From Desulfosediminicola ganghwensis (GTDB lineage Bacteria > Desulfobacterota > Desulfobulbia > Desulfobulbales > Desulfocapsaceae), in assembly GCF_005116675.2 (NCBI RefSeq), contig NZ_CP050699.1:5465001-5529000 (forward strand): 64,000 nucleotides of DNA, in the 5' to 3' direction. Under the pieces are notes generated by a model, which did not search any database, was not told the DNA's origin, and was given only the letters and a program-made list of their open reading frames with translations. The position numbers and the translations under genes were made by a program. Positions 9,630 to 18,806 of the stretch are shown here, one piece after another (the stretch's first letter is position 1; every line of letters begins with the position of its first letter).

Positions 9630-10547
9630 GTGAATTCGAACCATAACCTTGTTTTCCTCTTTTCAAATTGGTATTCCGGCGCGACCTTGCTTGCAATATT
9701 GCTTAACAACCACTCAAAGCTGGTTTGCAATGGTGAGACATTCCCCTTTCAATATGATACTAACAACAAGGACGTATACATCTGCTCCTGCGGTCAACAT
9801 ATCCGCCAGTGCGATTTTTTTATTAAAACAACCGCGTCATTTAAAACCAAGTCTGGTGATTGGAACAATAATTTTCGGATACTACCCAATATTTCCTCTT
9901 TCAAGATACTTAACAAAGTTATCTGCAGTTTCAATCCACATTTCTCGCTGATGCATCTTCTGCTGGCTCCCGGAACTCCTCTACGCAATCGCCTTAACCG
10001 CTATCTTGACATCCATCAGGAATTCTATAAACAGGCACGATCCTACTATAATGACTCAGCATGTTATATCGACGGTACCAAATCAATCCGCAGAGCAGAA
10101 CTTTTCATCCGATACAAGCAGAATAAGACCAAGATTATTTATCTTATTCGTGATGGGAGAGGGTTTTGCTGGTCGTATTTAAAAAACCATAACCTTTCAA
10201 CAGACCAACTCAATATTGCCGCCATTGCTTGGCAGAAATACATTTCAATTGTTGATGAATTCCAGAGGAGATTTCCGCACGTTGAGGTACTCGTTGTTCG
10301 TTATGAAGATCTCTGCGAGAAACTTGAAAACACCTTATCAGAAGTTTGTGAATTCCTTGGAATCGAGTATGATTCGACTATTATCGGTCAACCGACTAAT
10401 CATCATCTATTTGGTAATAGAATGAGAACATCGTTCGACGGAATCGTTAGGGAGGATTTGTCTTGGATGAAATCTTTCACTGATAACGACGTAAGGGCAT
10501 TAACAGAACTAATCAAAGACGATTTGACCAGATTTGGCTACATTTGA
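9630..10547 (+). CDS. Sulfotransferase-family protein with altered PAPS loop
   Basis: Protein of 305 residues with the layout of bacterial sulfotransferases, which move sulfate from PAPS to sugars or other acceptors. The N-terminal strand and loop (about residues 9-21, FLFSNWYSGATLL) sits where the 5'-phosphosulfate loop should be, but a tyrosine replaces the usual Arg or Lys before Ser-Gly. The 3'-phosphate motif is well kept (YLIRDGRGFCWSY, Arg174-Asp175), as is the later VRYEDLCEKLENT block. GTG start with an AGGT site 5-9 bases upstream. It follows the GT2 gene by 3 bases, suggesting sulfation of a surface polysaccharide. The altered loop leaves open reduced activity or a different reaction. 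Confidence 0.7.
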   Translation: MNSNHNLVFLFSNWYSGATLLAILLNNHSKLVCNGETFPFQYDTNNKDVYICSCGQHIRQCDFFIKTTASFKTKSGDWNNNFRILPNISSFKILNKVICSFNPHFSLMHLLLAPGTPLRNRLNRYLDIHQEFYKQARSYYNDSACYIDGTKSIRRAELFIRYKQNKTKIIYLIRDGRGFCWSYLKNHNLSTDQLNIAAIAWQKYISIVDEFQRRFPHVEVLVVRYEDLCEKLENTLSEVCEFLGIEYDSTIIGQPTNHHLFGNRMRTSFDGIVREDLSWMKSFTDNDVRALTELIKDDLTRFGYI

Positions 10548-10780
10548 AGCGCCGCTAGATTCAAGTAATAAGTGCAGCAATTCCCGACCCAACTTTAACT
10601 CATTAATATTCCGTCATTCACAATAGAGGACTTTCGTAAACATTTACCACAATATATGATGTAACATCTAAAAAATATAGCATGATTTTTTTGGTAGCGA
10701 GGCAGTTTTTCACTTGACAAAAACCGCTGCTGAAAATCGCGTTTTTCTATGTGATTACAAATATATACATAGGAAACGAC

Positions 10781-12154
10781 ATGAAAACAAAACAGTACAG
10801 TTCAGCCAAAGCTATAACGCTTACAAAGACATTCAAACGTAAAGTGAGAAAACACCTAAACGCAGATAGCCTGTTCGCTGGGATACGCGAAGACTTTCAA
10901 CAAATTGCAGATAGCAGAAGTGCGAATTCATCAATATCACTTGATGATGCACTTATGTCCGCTCTGGCAATGTTTCAGCTTAAGGATTCATCATTACTAG
11001 CATTTGACAAACGAAGGAGAAATGAGCCAACTAATCTCCATAGCATATTCGGAATAACCAACATACCCTGTGACAGCCAAATGCGGACAATACTTGACCC
11101 CTTGGCCTTATCTTCCTTACGTCGTCCATTCCGCACTGTGTTTCGTCACCTTCAACGCGGTAAGGACTTCGAGAAGATGATGTGTTTTGACGACCATTAC
11201 CTACGGAGTTGCGATGGAGCCGGTTTTTATTCATCGGAGAAAGTCGCCTCTCCGTATTGTTGGGAATCAAAGAGCAGAAACGGCAACATTCGCTATTATC
11301 AGCAGATGTATGCATCGTCCTTTATACACCCTGGCTGTAAAGTCGTCATCCCGGTATTCCCTGAAATCATGACGACAAAAGATGGTACCAAGAAAGCTGA
11401 TTGCGAAAGAAAAGCTGCGAAACGGTTCTTTAAAGAATTTCGTAGGGAACACCCTCACTTGAAAGTTATTGTTGTGGAAGACGGTTTGAGCAGCAATGCT
11501 CCGCATATCAATGAACTTAAAAAGCACAATTTACGCTTTATTTTAGGAGCCAAGCCAGGAGATCACAAAGCACTGTTCGTGGAGCTCAATAAGGCGTGTG
11601 AAGAAGGTAGAGCGACAGAAATTCAATCTCTTGATTCAAAAGATCGGAACACTGCACATTTCTATAGGTTTTTGAACAATGTCCCCTTAAATGCTTCGAA
11701 TCCAGATCTTCTGGTTAATGTTCTTGAATATACGCAAATTGGCAAAAATGAAAAAATTACCAAGTTCAGTTGGGTAACCGATGTCGAAATAACCCCAGAA
11801 AATGTGTATTCCATCATGCGTGCTGGGCGTCCCCGTTGGAAGATAGAGAATGAGACATTTAACACCTTGAAGAACCAAGGGTATAATCTGGGGCATAATT
11901 ATGGCCTTGGCAAGAAGAATCTGAGTGGCATTTTTGCCATCCTGATGATGCTCGCTTTTCTCGTGGACCAAGCGCAACAACTTGGTTGCTGGCTATTTCA
12001 ATAGGCACTGAAGCGTGAAGAATCCAAGAGGGCCCTTTGGGAAACGATCAGGGGAGCATTCCGTTTGTACCGGGTAGATTCTATGGAATCAATACTCCGG
12101 TTAATAGCGCACGGAACTGATCAGGGAAAATTAGACGAGGTATGCATCACGTAA
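10781..12154 (+). pseudogene. IS4-like DDE transposase, interrupted by an amber codon
   Basis: Transposase of an IS4-superfamily-like element; the exact IS family is uncertain. The frame runs 407 codons from ATG 10781 (AGGA site 9 bases upstream) to a TAG at 12002-12004. It then continues in the same frame for about 49 codons to a TAA at 12152. The extension (KREESKRALWETIRGAFRL) looks like the natural C-terminal tail of such proteins, so the TAG is probably a disabling mutation. Candidate catalytic residues are Asp in CFDDHY, Asp in VVEDGLSSN and Glu in RWKIENETFNTLK, which resembles the W-x-I-E..F..L-K signature of IS4 enzymes. Terminal inverted repeats were not securely found. A small GCAGTTTTT/AAAAACCGC inverted pair lies upstream at about 10702-10728. 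Confidence 0.75.
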
Positions 12155-12396
12155 GAAAGCTGAAAATCTGTTCTGTAATAAGGTTGTCAGAGATCAGAAA
12201 CTTCCCCTGAAAATTGATATCTTCAGAGCGTGTGGACAACTGTGTCCGAATTACGTGATAAATACAGAAAAATCTGTCACATGAACAGGAAGCTTCAATA
12301 GAAGTAGCTTTTTTTTCATGTTTTAGAGTTATCTCAAGAGTAGAATGCCATTTGAGTCAACATTTTTAACGATCTTAGATTAAAACGGGAATAGCT

Positions 12397-13524
12397 GTGA
12401 AAATATTATCTATATTTGGCACTAGGCCAGAGGCCATAAAAATGGCCCCGGTTATTAAGGCTTTGAAAAGCCACCCTGACATAAATAGTCTTGTGTGTGT
12501 TACAGGCCAACATCGACTAATGTTAGATCAAGTGCTTAAACTTTTTCAAATTGAGTCGGATTTTGATTTAAATATTATGAAGCCGGGACAGGATTTATAT
12601 GATGTAACCTGTTATGTCTTGCAGGGTTTAAAGCCGATCCTACTTGAACAACAACCTGATGTCGTATTGGTTCATGGAGATACGACTACCACGATGGCTG
12701 CAAGTTTAGCTGCTTTTTACTCACATACAAAAGTTGGTCACATTGAGGCCGGGTTAAGAACACACAATAAATGGGCTCCATTTCCAGAAGAAATTAACAG
12801 AAAAACAGTCGGATGTATTGCAGATTTTAATTTTGCACCAACAACAGCAGCACGAGAAAATTTGATCAGAGAGGGTGTAGATGAAAAATCAATTTTTATT
12901 ACTGGCAATACTGTGATTGATGCTCTTCAGTCAATTTCAAAAATTGTAACTAATGAGAATGTAGGTAATAAATTATCTGATGAATTTTCTTTTCTTAATT
13001 CGAACAAAAGATTAATTCTGGTGACTGGACATAGGAGAGAAAATTTCGGGAAAAAATTTGAAGATATTTGTCATGCACTTGTAGAAATTGCAGTGATGTA
13101 TTCAGATGTTGAGATTCTTTATCCAGTTCACCTGAATCCCAATGTTCAAGACCCCGTAAAACGAATTATCGGACAAGCTAGGGTAGATAATATTTATTTA
13201 ATTGATCCCGTAGACTATTTGCCGTTTGTGTATTTGATGAACCGTTCATTCCTGATAATCACTGATTCTGGTGGAGTGCAAGAAGAAGCGCCATCACTTG
13301 GGAAGCCTGTGCTGGTAATGCGTGAGTTAACCGAACGTCCTGAAGCCGTCACGGCAGGAACAGTAAAAATGGTCGGTACAGACAAAGGGAGGATCGTAAC
13401 TGAAGTAACCAGACTCCTAAACGACTCAAATCGCTATCAGGAAATGAGCATGGCTAATAATCCTTATGGCGACGGCTTAGCCGCTAGTCGCGTTGTTAAG
13501 GCATTGCTTGATTCTAATAGCTGA
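12397..13524 (+). CDS. wecB: UDP-N-acetylglucosamine 2-epimerase (non-hydrolysing)
   Basis: Cytoplasmic enzyme interconverting UDP-GlcNAc and UDP-ManNAc, supplying ManNAc-type sugars for surface polysaccharide. The 375-residue length is normal. Family motifs are complete: [12 protein letters not shown] at the N-terminus, [41 protein letters not shown] and [11 protein letters not shown] near the C-terminus. GTG start with a CGGGA purine site 7-11 bases upstream. In many genomes wecC (UDP-ManNAc dehydrogenase) follows; here only a short possible relic does. If wecC is lost locally, ManNAc rather than ManNAcA may be used, or wecC may lie elsewhere. Confidence 0.95.
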   Translation: MKILSIFGTRPEAIKMAPVIKALKSHPDINSLVCVTGQHRLMLDQVLKLFQIESDFDLNIMKPGQDLYDVTCYVLQGLKPILLEQQPDVVLVHGDTTTTMAASLAAFYSHTKVGHIEAGLRTHNKWAPFPEEINRKTVGCIADFNFAPTTAARENLIREGVDEKSIFITGNTVIDALQSISKIVTNENVGNKLSDEFSFLNSNKRLILVTGHRRENFGKKFEDICHALVEIAVMYSDVEILYPVHLNPNVQDPVKRIIGQARVDNIYLIDPVDYLPFVYLMNRSFLIITDSGGVQEEAPSLGKPVLVMRELTERPEAVTAGTVKMVGTDKGRIVTEVTRLLNDSNRYQEMSMANNPYGDGLAASRVVKALLDSNS

Positions 13525-13545
13525 AAAAAATACTAAGGAAACATT

Positions 13546-13730
13546 ATGGGTACAAATTTGCGTAATTGACTGCCAACACACGAGCAATTGCTCGTTAATT
13601 GGCTAAAAGCCGACTTAAGGTTGAAATTTATGTTGTTAAACCAGATCGTGATTTTTTAGTCAAAACCCTAAGTCAAAGCGGCAAAGTGTGCTCCGAGATA
13701 GCTCACGTTCACCATTGGAGGGTTTATAGT
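13546..13730 (+). pseudogene. Possible relic of a UDP-sugar dehydrogenase gene (wecC-like)
   Basis: Twenty-one bases after wecB an AAGGA ribosome site precedes an ATG (13546) that opens only seven codons before a stop. Shortly after, another frame (from about 13599) reads AKSRLKVEIYVVKPDRDFL, which loosely resembles the C-terminal nucleotide-binding part of UDP-sugar dehydrogenases (VVEP-type strand). A start and an end without a middle would fit a wecC with a large internal deletion, since wecC usually follows wecB. The match is short and was judged by eye, so this is a weak suggestion. The same bases could instead be an N-terminal extension of the next gene, but that extension lacks a ribosome site. 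Confidence 0.25.
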
Positions 13731-14912
13731 TTGAATATTATGGGAATATATGCAGAAGACTATCCCTGGGATGTCCGAATTGAGAAAATCCTTGGGGGGC
13801 TAGCAATACATGGCCATAATGTCTCACTTGTTTGCCGGAATTTAAACAGAAGTGATAGGACTGAACAAATTGGAAATATTCTATGCCTAAGAGTTTTAAA
13901 TCCGAGAATAGGCAGATTCTGGCAATCTCTTTTCAGCATACCGGCATTTTTTAACCCCGTTTGGAAATTAGCAATCAGAGAAGCAATATCTATCAATCAG
14001 ATTGATTTGGTTATTGTTCGTGACCTACCATTAGCACCCCTTGCTTTGAGTGAAGCAAATCATGCTGGAATCCCCTGCATAGTTGACATGGCGGAGAACC
14101 ACCCTGAAATGTGGAAACAAGTCGGCCTTAATGACAGCTGGAAGATCAGATCATTTATTTTCAAGAACCCCTATTTAGCCAAGAAGATGGAGTTCAACGT
14201 AGCCAACTCTTCAGCTGTTATTTTTGTTGTTGTAGAGGAAATGCAAAACCATTTGCTGTCGTTAGGTGCTAATCCAAATAATGTTTATGTAGTGTCGAAT
14301 ACTCCCGAATTGAAGAATGTAAGCCAATGTCCGACTCCAACGAGTGTAACCCTGGGGAAAAAATATTTAGACATTGTGTACACAGGGCTTATTACGAAAA
14401 GACGAGGCCTTGACAAAGTTATTGAAACTTTATCAACACTGAAAAACATGACTCCTTTACCGAGACTACAGATTATAGGTGCTGGAGATAATGTGGAAGA
14501 ACTAAAAAAATTAACGCAATCCCTTCAATGTGAACACCAAATCCATTTCCATGGCTGGGTTGACCACAAGAATCTAACCGCCATGATAGCCGAATTCGAT
14601 GTCGGAATTATACCTCATCCCCGAAATGGCCACACCGACAACACTATTCCCAATAAGATTTTTGACTATATGGCGGTAGGAAAACCGGTTCTTGTGTCTA
14701 ATGCTCGCCCCCTTAAACGACTGGTAGAAAATTTCAATTGCGGAAGAGTGTATATTGATGGCAGTCTTGATAGCATGGCAAATGCTATTAAAGCCTTTTC
14801 TGATTGGGGCCAAAACTTTGAAATGGGAGTTAATGGATATAACGCAGTAAGATTACAATATAATTGGAAAACAGACTTCAAACGAGTTTTAGAAATCATA
14901 GATTCACTTTAG
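13731..14912 (+). CDS. GT4-family glycosyltransferase
   Basis: GT-B fold glycosyltransferase of 393 residues with the chosen start. The N-terminus (NIMGIYAEDYPWDVRIEK) and GHNVSLVCRN match the usual opening of GT4 enzymes that act on nucleotide sugars. The C-terminal domain has YTGLITKRRGLDKVI, the GAGDN..L loop, and a late IPNKIFDYMAVGKPVLVS segment equivalent to the E/K-rich donor-binding motif. A TTG at 13731 is preceded by a strong GGAGGG site (13717-13722, 8-base spacing), and an ATG at 13740 is also possible. A longer frame from TTG 13599 exists but has no ribosome site and its extra residues do not look like this family. Substrate unknown. Confidence 0.82.
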   Translation: MNIMGIYAEDYPWDVRIEKILGGLAIHGHNVSLVCRNLNRSDRTEQIGNILCLRVLNPRIGRFWQSLFSIPAFFNPVWKLAIREAISINQIDLVIVRDLPLAPLALSEANHAGIPCIVDMAENHPEMWKQVGLNDSWKIRSFIFKNPYLAKKMEFNVANSSAVIFVVVEEMQNHLLSLGANPNNVYVVSNTPELKNVSQCPTPTSVTLGKKYLDIVYTGLITKRRGLDKVIETLSTLKNMTPLPRLQIIGAGDNVEELKKLTQSLQCEHQIHFHGWVDHKNLTAMIAEFDVGIIPHPRNGHTDNTIPNKIFDYMAVGKPVLVSNARPLKRLVENFNCGRVYIDGSLDSMANAIKAFSDWGQNFEMGVNGYNAVRLQYNWKTDFKRVLEIIDSL

Positions 14913-14957
14913 ATGTAGTGGCCCAGATGCTGAAAAAAGAAGTGGTCCCGAATTTTA

Positions 14958-14978
14958 TTAACCCGGGGGCCATTTAGG
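14958..14978 (+). repeat. Left terminal inverted repeat of the IS630 element
   Basis: TTAACCCGGGGGCCATTTAGG pairs imperfectly with the reverse complement of 16038-16058 (TTAATCCGGCGGGCAATTAGG written 5'-3' on the minus strand) when one small shift is allowed. Confidence 0.7.
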
Positions 14979-14986
14979 TTCTTGCG

Positions 14987-14995
14987 TGGTATAAT
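14987..14995 (+). promoter_or_regulatory. Extended -10 promoter for the IS630 transposase
   Basis: A perfect TATAAT (14990-14995) preceded by TG one base upstream (TGGTATAAT) forms an extended -10 element. No -35 match is seen at the proper distance. A transcript starting about seven bases downstream would begin at or next to the transposase ATG at 15002, implying a leaderless message. Confidence 0.55.
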
Positions 14996-15001
14996 CTGTC
15001 T

Positions 15002-16036
15002 ATGAAAAATACAGATGGCAGGAACCTTCCCAGGGAAGTTCAACAACACAACAGAACTCAGGTGATTCGACTTTTCCAGGACGGAAAATCCCGTAAAGAA
15101 ATCGCTGAAATAGTATCAGTACATTACAACGTAGTGTGTCGGTGGATTCGCGCATGGAAGAAAGGTGGCGACGATGCAATTCAGTTGAAAAAGAGAGGAC
15201 GCGGATCCCAAGAGCAACGAATGTTGACTGAGAGCCAGGAAGCCATGCTGAAAAAGCTGTTAACGGAAAAGAATCCAAGGCAGCTCAAGTTGCCCTTTTC
15301 TCTCTGGAACCGAAAAGCTATTCAATCAGTTATATACCAGAACTGGCGCAAGCAAATCACGATAAGAACTATCGGTGATTACATGAAGCGTTGGGGATTT
15401 ACCCCACAAAAGCCGATCAAAAAAGCTTACGAACAAAGCCCAAAAGCGATGCAGGAATGGCTCGACCACACGTACCCTGAAATCAGGAAATTAGCCAAAA
15501 AGGATGACGCTGAAATTTATTGGGGTGATGAGACTGGTATCAGAAATGACTGCCAACATAGTCGTGGTTATGCTCCAAAAGGTAAAACTCCGGTTGTTGA
15601 GATCAATGCGAAACGATTTTCCCTTAACATGATATCAGCAATCAACAACCAGGGATTGGTGCGTTTTATGACGTATGAAGAAAGCATGACAGCCCGTGTT
15701 CTTATCAAGTTTGTGAAAAGATTGATAAAGGATGCCAAGAAAACGGTTTTTCTGATTCTGGATAACCTGAGAGTACATCATGCTAAAATAGTGAAAGAAT
15801 GGCTTAAACGACATGAAGATGAGATAGAGGTTTTCTATCTGCCTTCTTATTCACCAGAACTGAATCCCGATGAATATCTCAATTGTGACTTAAAAAATGG
15901 GATTCGCAGTTCATCGCCTTCAAGAAATGTTGAAGAGCTGAAAAGTAAAGTTCGGGGCCATATGCGGATGTTACAGAAAAAGCCTGCCAGAGTGAGAAAG
16001 TACTTTAAGCATCCGGCTATCCAGTATGCTGCGTAA
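15002..16036 (+). CDS. IS630-family transposase
   Basis: DDE transposase of 344 residues that cuts and pastes the surrounding element at TA sites. The N-terminal third has two helix-turn-helix-like segments (SRKEIAEIVSVHYNVVCRWI and ITIRTIGDYMKRWGF). The catalytic part shows Asp in YWGDETGIR, Asp in LILDNLRVHH and Glu in LNPDEYLNCD, the full DDE set for the family. The frame is intact and the length normal, so the copy may be active. No ribosome-binding site precedes the ATG, which lies seven bases after an extended -10 box. Confidence 0.93.
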   Translation: MKNTDGRNLPREVQQHNRTQVIRLFQDGKSRKEIAEIVSVHYNVVCRWIRAWKKGGDDAIQLKKRGRGSQEQRMLTESQEAMLKKLLTEKNPRQLKLPFSLWNRKAIQSVIYQNWRKQITIRTIGDYMKRWGFTPQKPIKKAYEQSPKAMQEWLDHTYPEIRKLAKKDDAEIYWGDETGIRNDCQHSRGYAPKGKTPVVEINAKRFSLNMISAINNQGLVRFMTYEESMTARVLIKFVKRLIKDAKKTVFLILDNLRVHHAKIVKEWLKRHEDEIEVFYLPSYSPELNPDEYLNCDLKNGIRSSSPSRNVEELKSKVRGHMRMLQKKPARVRKYFKHPAIQYAA

Positions 16037-16037
16037 C

Positions 16038-16058
16038 CCTAATTGCCCGCCGGATTAA
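16038..16058 (-). repeat. Right terminal inverted repeat of the IS630 element
   Basis: Counterpart of the left repeat at 14958-14978. Read on the minus strand it encodes the last five residues (Asn-Pro-Ala-Gly-Asn) and the TAG stop of the PEP-CTERM protein. Confidence 0.7.
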
Positions 16059-16647
16059 TATTTATCGAACTGTTTCTCCAACGGATCAGACCCAACCCGA
16101 CTATTCCAAACCCCAGGACCAGGACTGTAGCCGGTTCTGGAACTGGCGTTACATTTAATGATACCGAGGTGATTAATCCGTCATACTCCCAGTACTCCGG
16201 CAAATCAGGGTCATTATGATTAACAGCTATCCACAGAATCTGCCAATCAAGATCACCAAAAAGATCCCAGTTAACCGAACCATCGTCTGAAATGAGCTCC
16301 TTAGATGAGTCAAGTCCATGAATGTGCCATATACCGAGTGGATGGTCAATTGCCAAACGATAATAGATTACATCAAAATCTTCAGTAGAATCTAACTCAA
16401 ATAAAGGGGTAGGACTGAGACTGTGGTATATTTCTTCCTCGATTTCACAATATGCTTCTTCTCCGAGGTCCCCCCACATTCCAAATATACTGAAAGCTGT
16501 AGGTATCTCGATAAATGGATCAAAGCCGTTTTGTTCCCAATAGTCGCTGAAGGTAATTAACCCCTTAAATTCATAATTATAGACTGACGAAAAGGCAAAG
16601 GAACCGTGAAGCAAAAAGACCATGGACAACAGGATCACTTGTTTCAT
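16039..16647 (-). CDS. PEP-CTERM sorting-domain protein, 3' end rewritten by IS630
   Basis: Exported protein of 202 residues. A signal peptide (about 1-21) is followed by a beta-rich domain with no recognised family and then a sorting tail. The tail comprises Val-Pro-Glu-Pro (169-172), a hydrophobic helix (about 173-188), and a short basic stretch with Arg189 and Arg191. Such tails are recognised by exosortase in bacteria making the matching exopolysaccharide. The start has a very strong AGAGGAGG site 6 bases upstream. The last residues after about 197 and the stop come from the inverted repeat of the IS630 element, so the native C-terminus was altered. Because the PEP motif, helix and Arg remain, sorting may still work. 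No exosortase gene is in this window. Confidence 0.8.
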   Translation of the reverse strand: MKQVILLSMVFLLHGSFAFSSVYNYEFKGLITFSDYWEQNGFDPFIEIPTAFSIFGMWGDLGEEAYCEIEEEIYHSLSPTPLFELDSTEDFDVIYYRLAIDHPLGIWHIHGLDSSKELISDDGSVNWDLFGDLDWQILWIAVNHNDPDLPEYWEYDGLITSVSLNVTPVPEPATVLVLGFGIVGLGLIRWRNSSININPAGN

Positions 16648-16768
16648 TATAACCTCCTCTACGTATACCGTAAGGTTTCACCCCTTCGCCATTGCTGACC
16701 TGAGAGAAGGTTATGGCTCATAATACGCTCAACCATAAACTCTCTTAAAGTGTATGAAAAACTGCACC

Positions 16769-18742
16769 TTATGGTGCCTGTTGAAAATCCGGAGTGGGAG
16801 GAACGTTAGCCGGATCAGAAACATAAATCCTCGAGAACGCATGATAGTCCTCGCCTACCCAATGCCCATTCCCACCCCAATCTATATCGTAGGTTCGATC
16901 CTCAGTCGAAAAAGTGAGTTCCCGATAGCCAGCCGGTGGAACAAGATAAACAGAGGGAGCATCGATTTTAAAGGTCACATAATAATCGGTACCAGGCTGC
17001 AAGTTGAAATTCAGCGGATCGCTCAGCTTTTCCGTGTTTGCACTAACAGTTACGGCATTGTTCCACGCAGCACCGTCGAAAAACACTTGGGTCCAGCTCT
17101 CATCAACCACATCGCCCTCACGCCCTGCAGTATCCCTCTGTGCGATAGAGACATTTCGAATAGTATAATCACCCGAATCACGTCCTTGAAAACTCAGAGC
17201 AATCTTGCTCGCGGCACTCGTTATGCTATCGCCTTCTATCAGTAGCCTGACGCAGTATCTCACGCTGGAGTGTTTCCAAACAGAATCACCTGTCTGTATG
17301 GTTGCATCCCAGGCAATGGACCCGCTATCCGGGCCGGAGACACAGGTGATAGTCAGCGTCTTATTGGTGCCTTGCCCCGCATCGTCAGTTGCAGTTACCG
17401 TTACGACAATTGTTTCACCCTGGTTAACCGTCACCGGAAAATTCCAGTTGGCATAGCCGTCATCGGTAACGGCCTCGCCCGTTACCCCGGTATCAGTTGA
17501 GTAAGTGACAGATGATATCATGCTATCATCGCTTGCCGTCCCTGCAATCGTGATCGTTTCCTGATCGTTTGCTGTTTCGATCGTATAGCTGGAACCAGTA
17601 GTTGGTTGAGTGAAGGACAAACTGGGAGGTGTGTCAACTCCGCCACCGTCTCCCTCGCTGCCGATGGTGACAGGAAATCCTGAACTTACACTTCCATCTG
17701 CCTTGAATACGAATAGGTACGCTGCTTCGCCAGCTGAAAAAACTCCAGTATTAACCGTTGCGGTAATACTGTTATTACTCCAGGCCGTTGGGGTCAAAAT
17801 CGTCATCCGGGTTGAATCTGAATAGGTAGAAGCATTGCCGATTTCCACCCTGGCCTGCGCTGACGGCCCTGCCGCGATATAAATATCGTCAAATGAACTG
17901 AAACAGTTTGATGTTTGTCGCCCATAGCCATTTGGCCGAACCCTTTCCCAATACCCCCCAGCCCCTGCGGCCTTGAGATTATTAACGCCGAGGTCATTTT
18001 CTCGCTGTACGACACCACCTTGGGTCAACTCCCAGAACTTCACCTCTCCATCATTGCTGGTTGAGGAGGTCGAACCTTTCATCCATATCCAAAGCCTCTT
18101 CCACTCACCTTTGACAAAATCAACGTTGGTATAGTTTGAATACCCCGGATCAGGCTCATTTCCATTTATCTGCCATGTGGAACCACCTCTTCCTGGCAAA
18201 ATTAAATCGTCATCATTCGTGCTGCTGCCCTGCAGCCACATTTGTTTCCAATTTATTCCAGACGATGAACCTTCCCCTGGATAATTGTTGCCCGAAGGCA
18301 GATAGAGCCACCAGGAGATAAATACATTTCTTGTGTTTGCTGGCAAATCCGCCTGTATCCAGTTAGCATAATGTACCGAATAATCAGACGTAAACGATTG
18401 TGAACCGCTCACTGATGCGGTCGTTCCATAATAGGAACTACCGTCTCTCGAAGACCACCCACCGAATTTTGCTGATCCCGGCCCCGTGGAAATGTTTGCA
18501 CCGGATTGCCCAGATTCAAAATCGTCAAAGAGAATTACGTCAGGTCCTGCTGCACCAAAATCTGAACCACTGATAGTGATGACCTCCCCATCTGCAACAA
18601 CTCCTTTGACTCCACTTACCGCCGCTGCCTGACTTATATCCCCGGAGGCTAACAATGAAATACACATAAAGAGTAAGCAGCTCATTATAGTGCCAGCCCG
18701 TACTTTACAAATTCTGCTATATGTAGCTAAGCAATATCCCAT
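16769..18742 (-). CDS. Exported IPT/TIG and Ig-like domain protein, function unknown
   Basis: Secreted protein of 657 residues. The ATG at 18742 was preferred over one 12 codons upstream (18778) because GGAGGG lies six bases before it. A signal peptide ends near SQAAAVSG and leads straight into an IPT/TIG-like start (VVADGEVITISGSDFG). Residues of about 60-300 look like a concanavalin-type or polysaccharide-lyase-like beta sandwich containing SSFDDIYIA. An Ig-like segment with repeated Thr/Ser-rich strands (about 365-450) and a C-terminal beta-rich module follow. No catalytic residues were recognised. It lies between a PEP-CTERM protein and other adhesin-like proteins on the same strand, so a matrix or polysaccharide-binding role is plausible but inferred. 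Confidence 0.7.
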   Translation of the reverse strand: MGYCLATYSRICKVRAGTIMSCLLFMCISLLASGDISQAAAVSGVKGVVADGEVITISGSDFGAAGPDVILFDDFESGQSGANISTGPGSAKFGGWSSRDGSSYYGTTASVSGSQSFTSDYSVHYANWIQADLPANTRNVFISWWLYLPSGNNYPGEGSSSGINWKQMWLQGSSTNDDDLILPGRGGSTWQINGNEPDPGYSNYTNVDFVKGEWKRLWIWMKGSTSSTSNDGEVKFWELTQGGVVQRENDLGVNNLKAAGAGGYWERVRPNGYGRQTSNCFSSFDDIYIAAGPSAQARVEIGNASTYSDSTRMTILTPTAWSNNSITATVNTGVFSAGEAAYLFVFKADGSVSSGFPVTIGSEGDGGGVDTPPSLSFTQPTTGSSYTIETANDQETITIAGTASDDSMISSVTYSTDTGVTGEAVTDDGYANWNFPVTVNQGETIVVTVTATDDAGQGTNKTLTITCVSGPDSGSIAWDATIQTGDSVWKHSSVRYCVRLLIEGDSITSAASKIALSFQGRDSGDYTIRNVSIAQRDTAGREGDVVDESWTQVFFDGAAWNNAVTVSANTEKLSDPLNFNLQPGTDYYVTFKIDAPSVYLVPPAGYRELTFSTEDRTYDIDWGGNGHWVGEDYHAFSRIYVSDPANVPPTPDFQQAP

Positions 18743-18806
18743 GCCATTCCCTCCATGTGATTCACTCTGAAATTTCACCTAATAAAAAAAACCTACTACC
18801 CCTCTA

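Larger units (their letters stand above)
14959..16057 (+). mobile_element. IS630-family insertion sequence
   Basis: Complete-looking IS630/Tc1-type element of about 1.1 kb. It has imperfect inverted repeats of about 21 bases at both ends and TA dinucleotides at 14959-14960 and 16056-16057 that fit the TA target duplication of the family. It holds one intact transposase gene. The right end lies inside the 3' end of the minus-strand PEP-CTERM gene and supplies that gene's final codons and stop. Confidence 0.8.

Noticed and set aside
16711-16738. TTATGG...CCATAA inverted repeat upstream of the PEP-CTERM gene
   Set aside because: Only six pairs with a 16-base interior; not enough to claim an operator or riboswitch. 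No known riboswitch motif was recognised.
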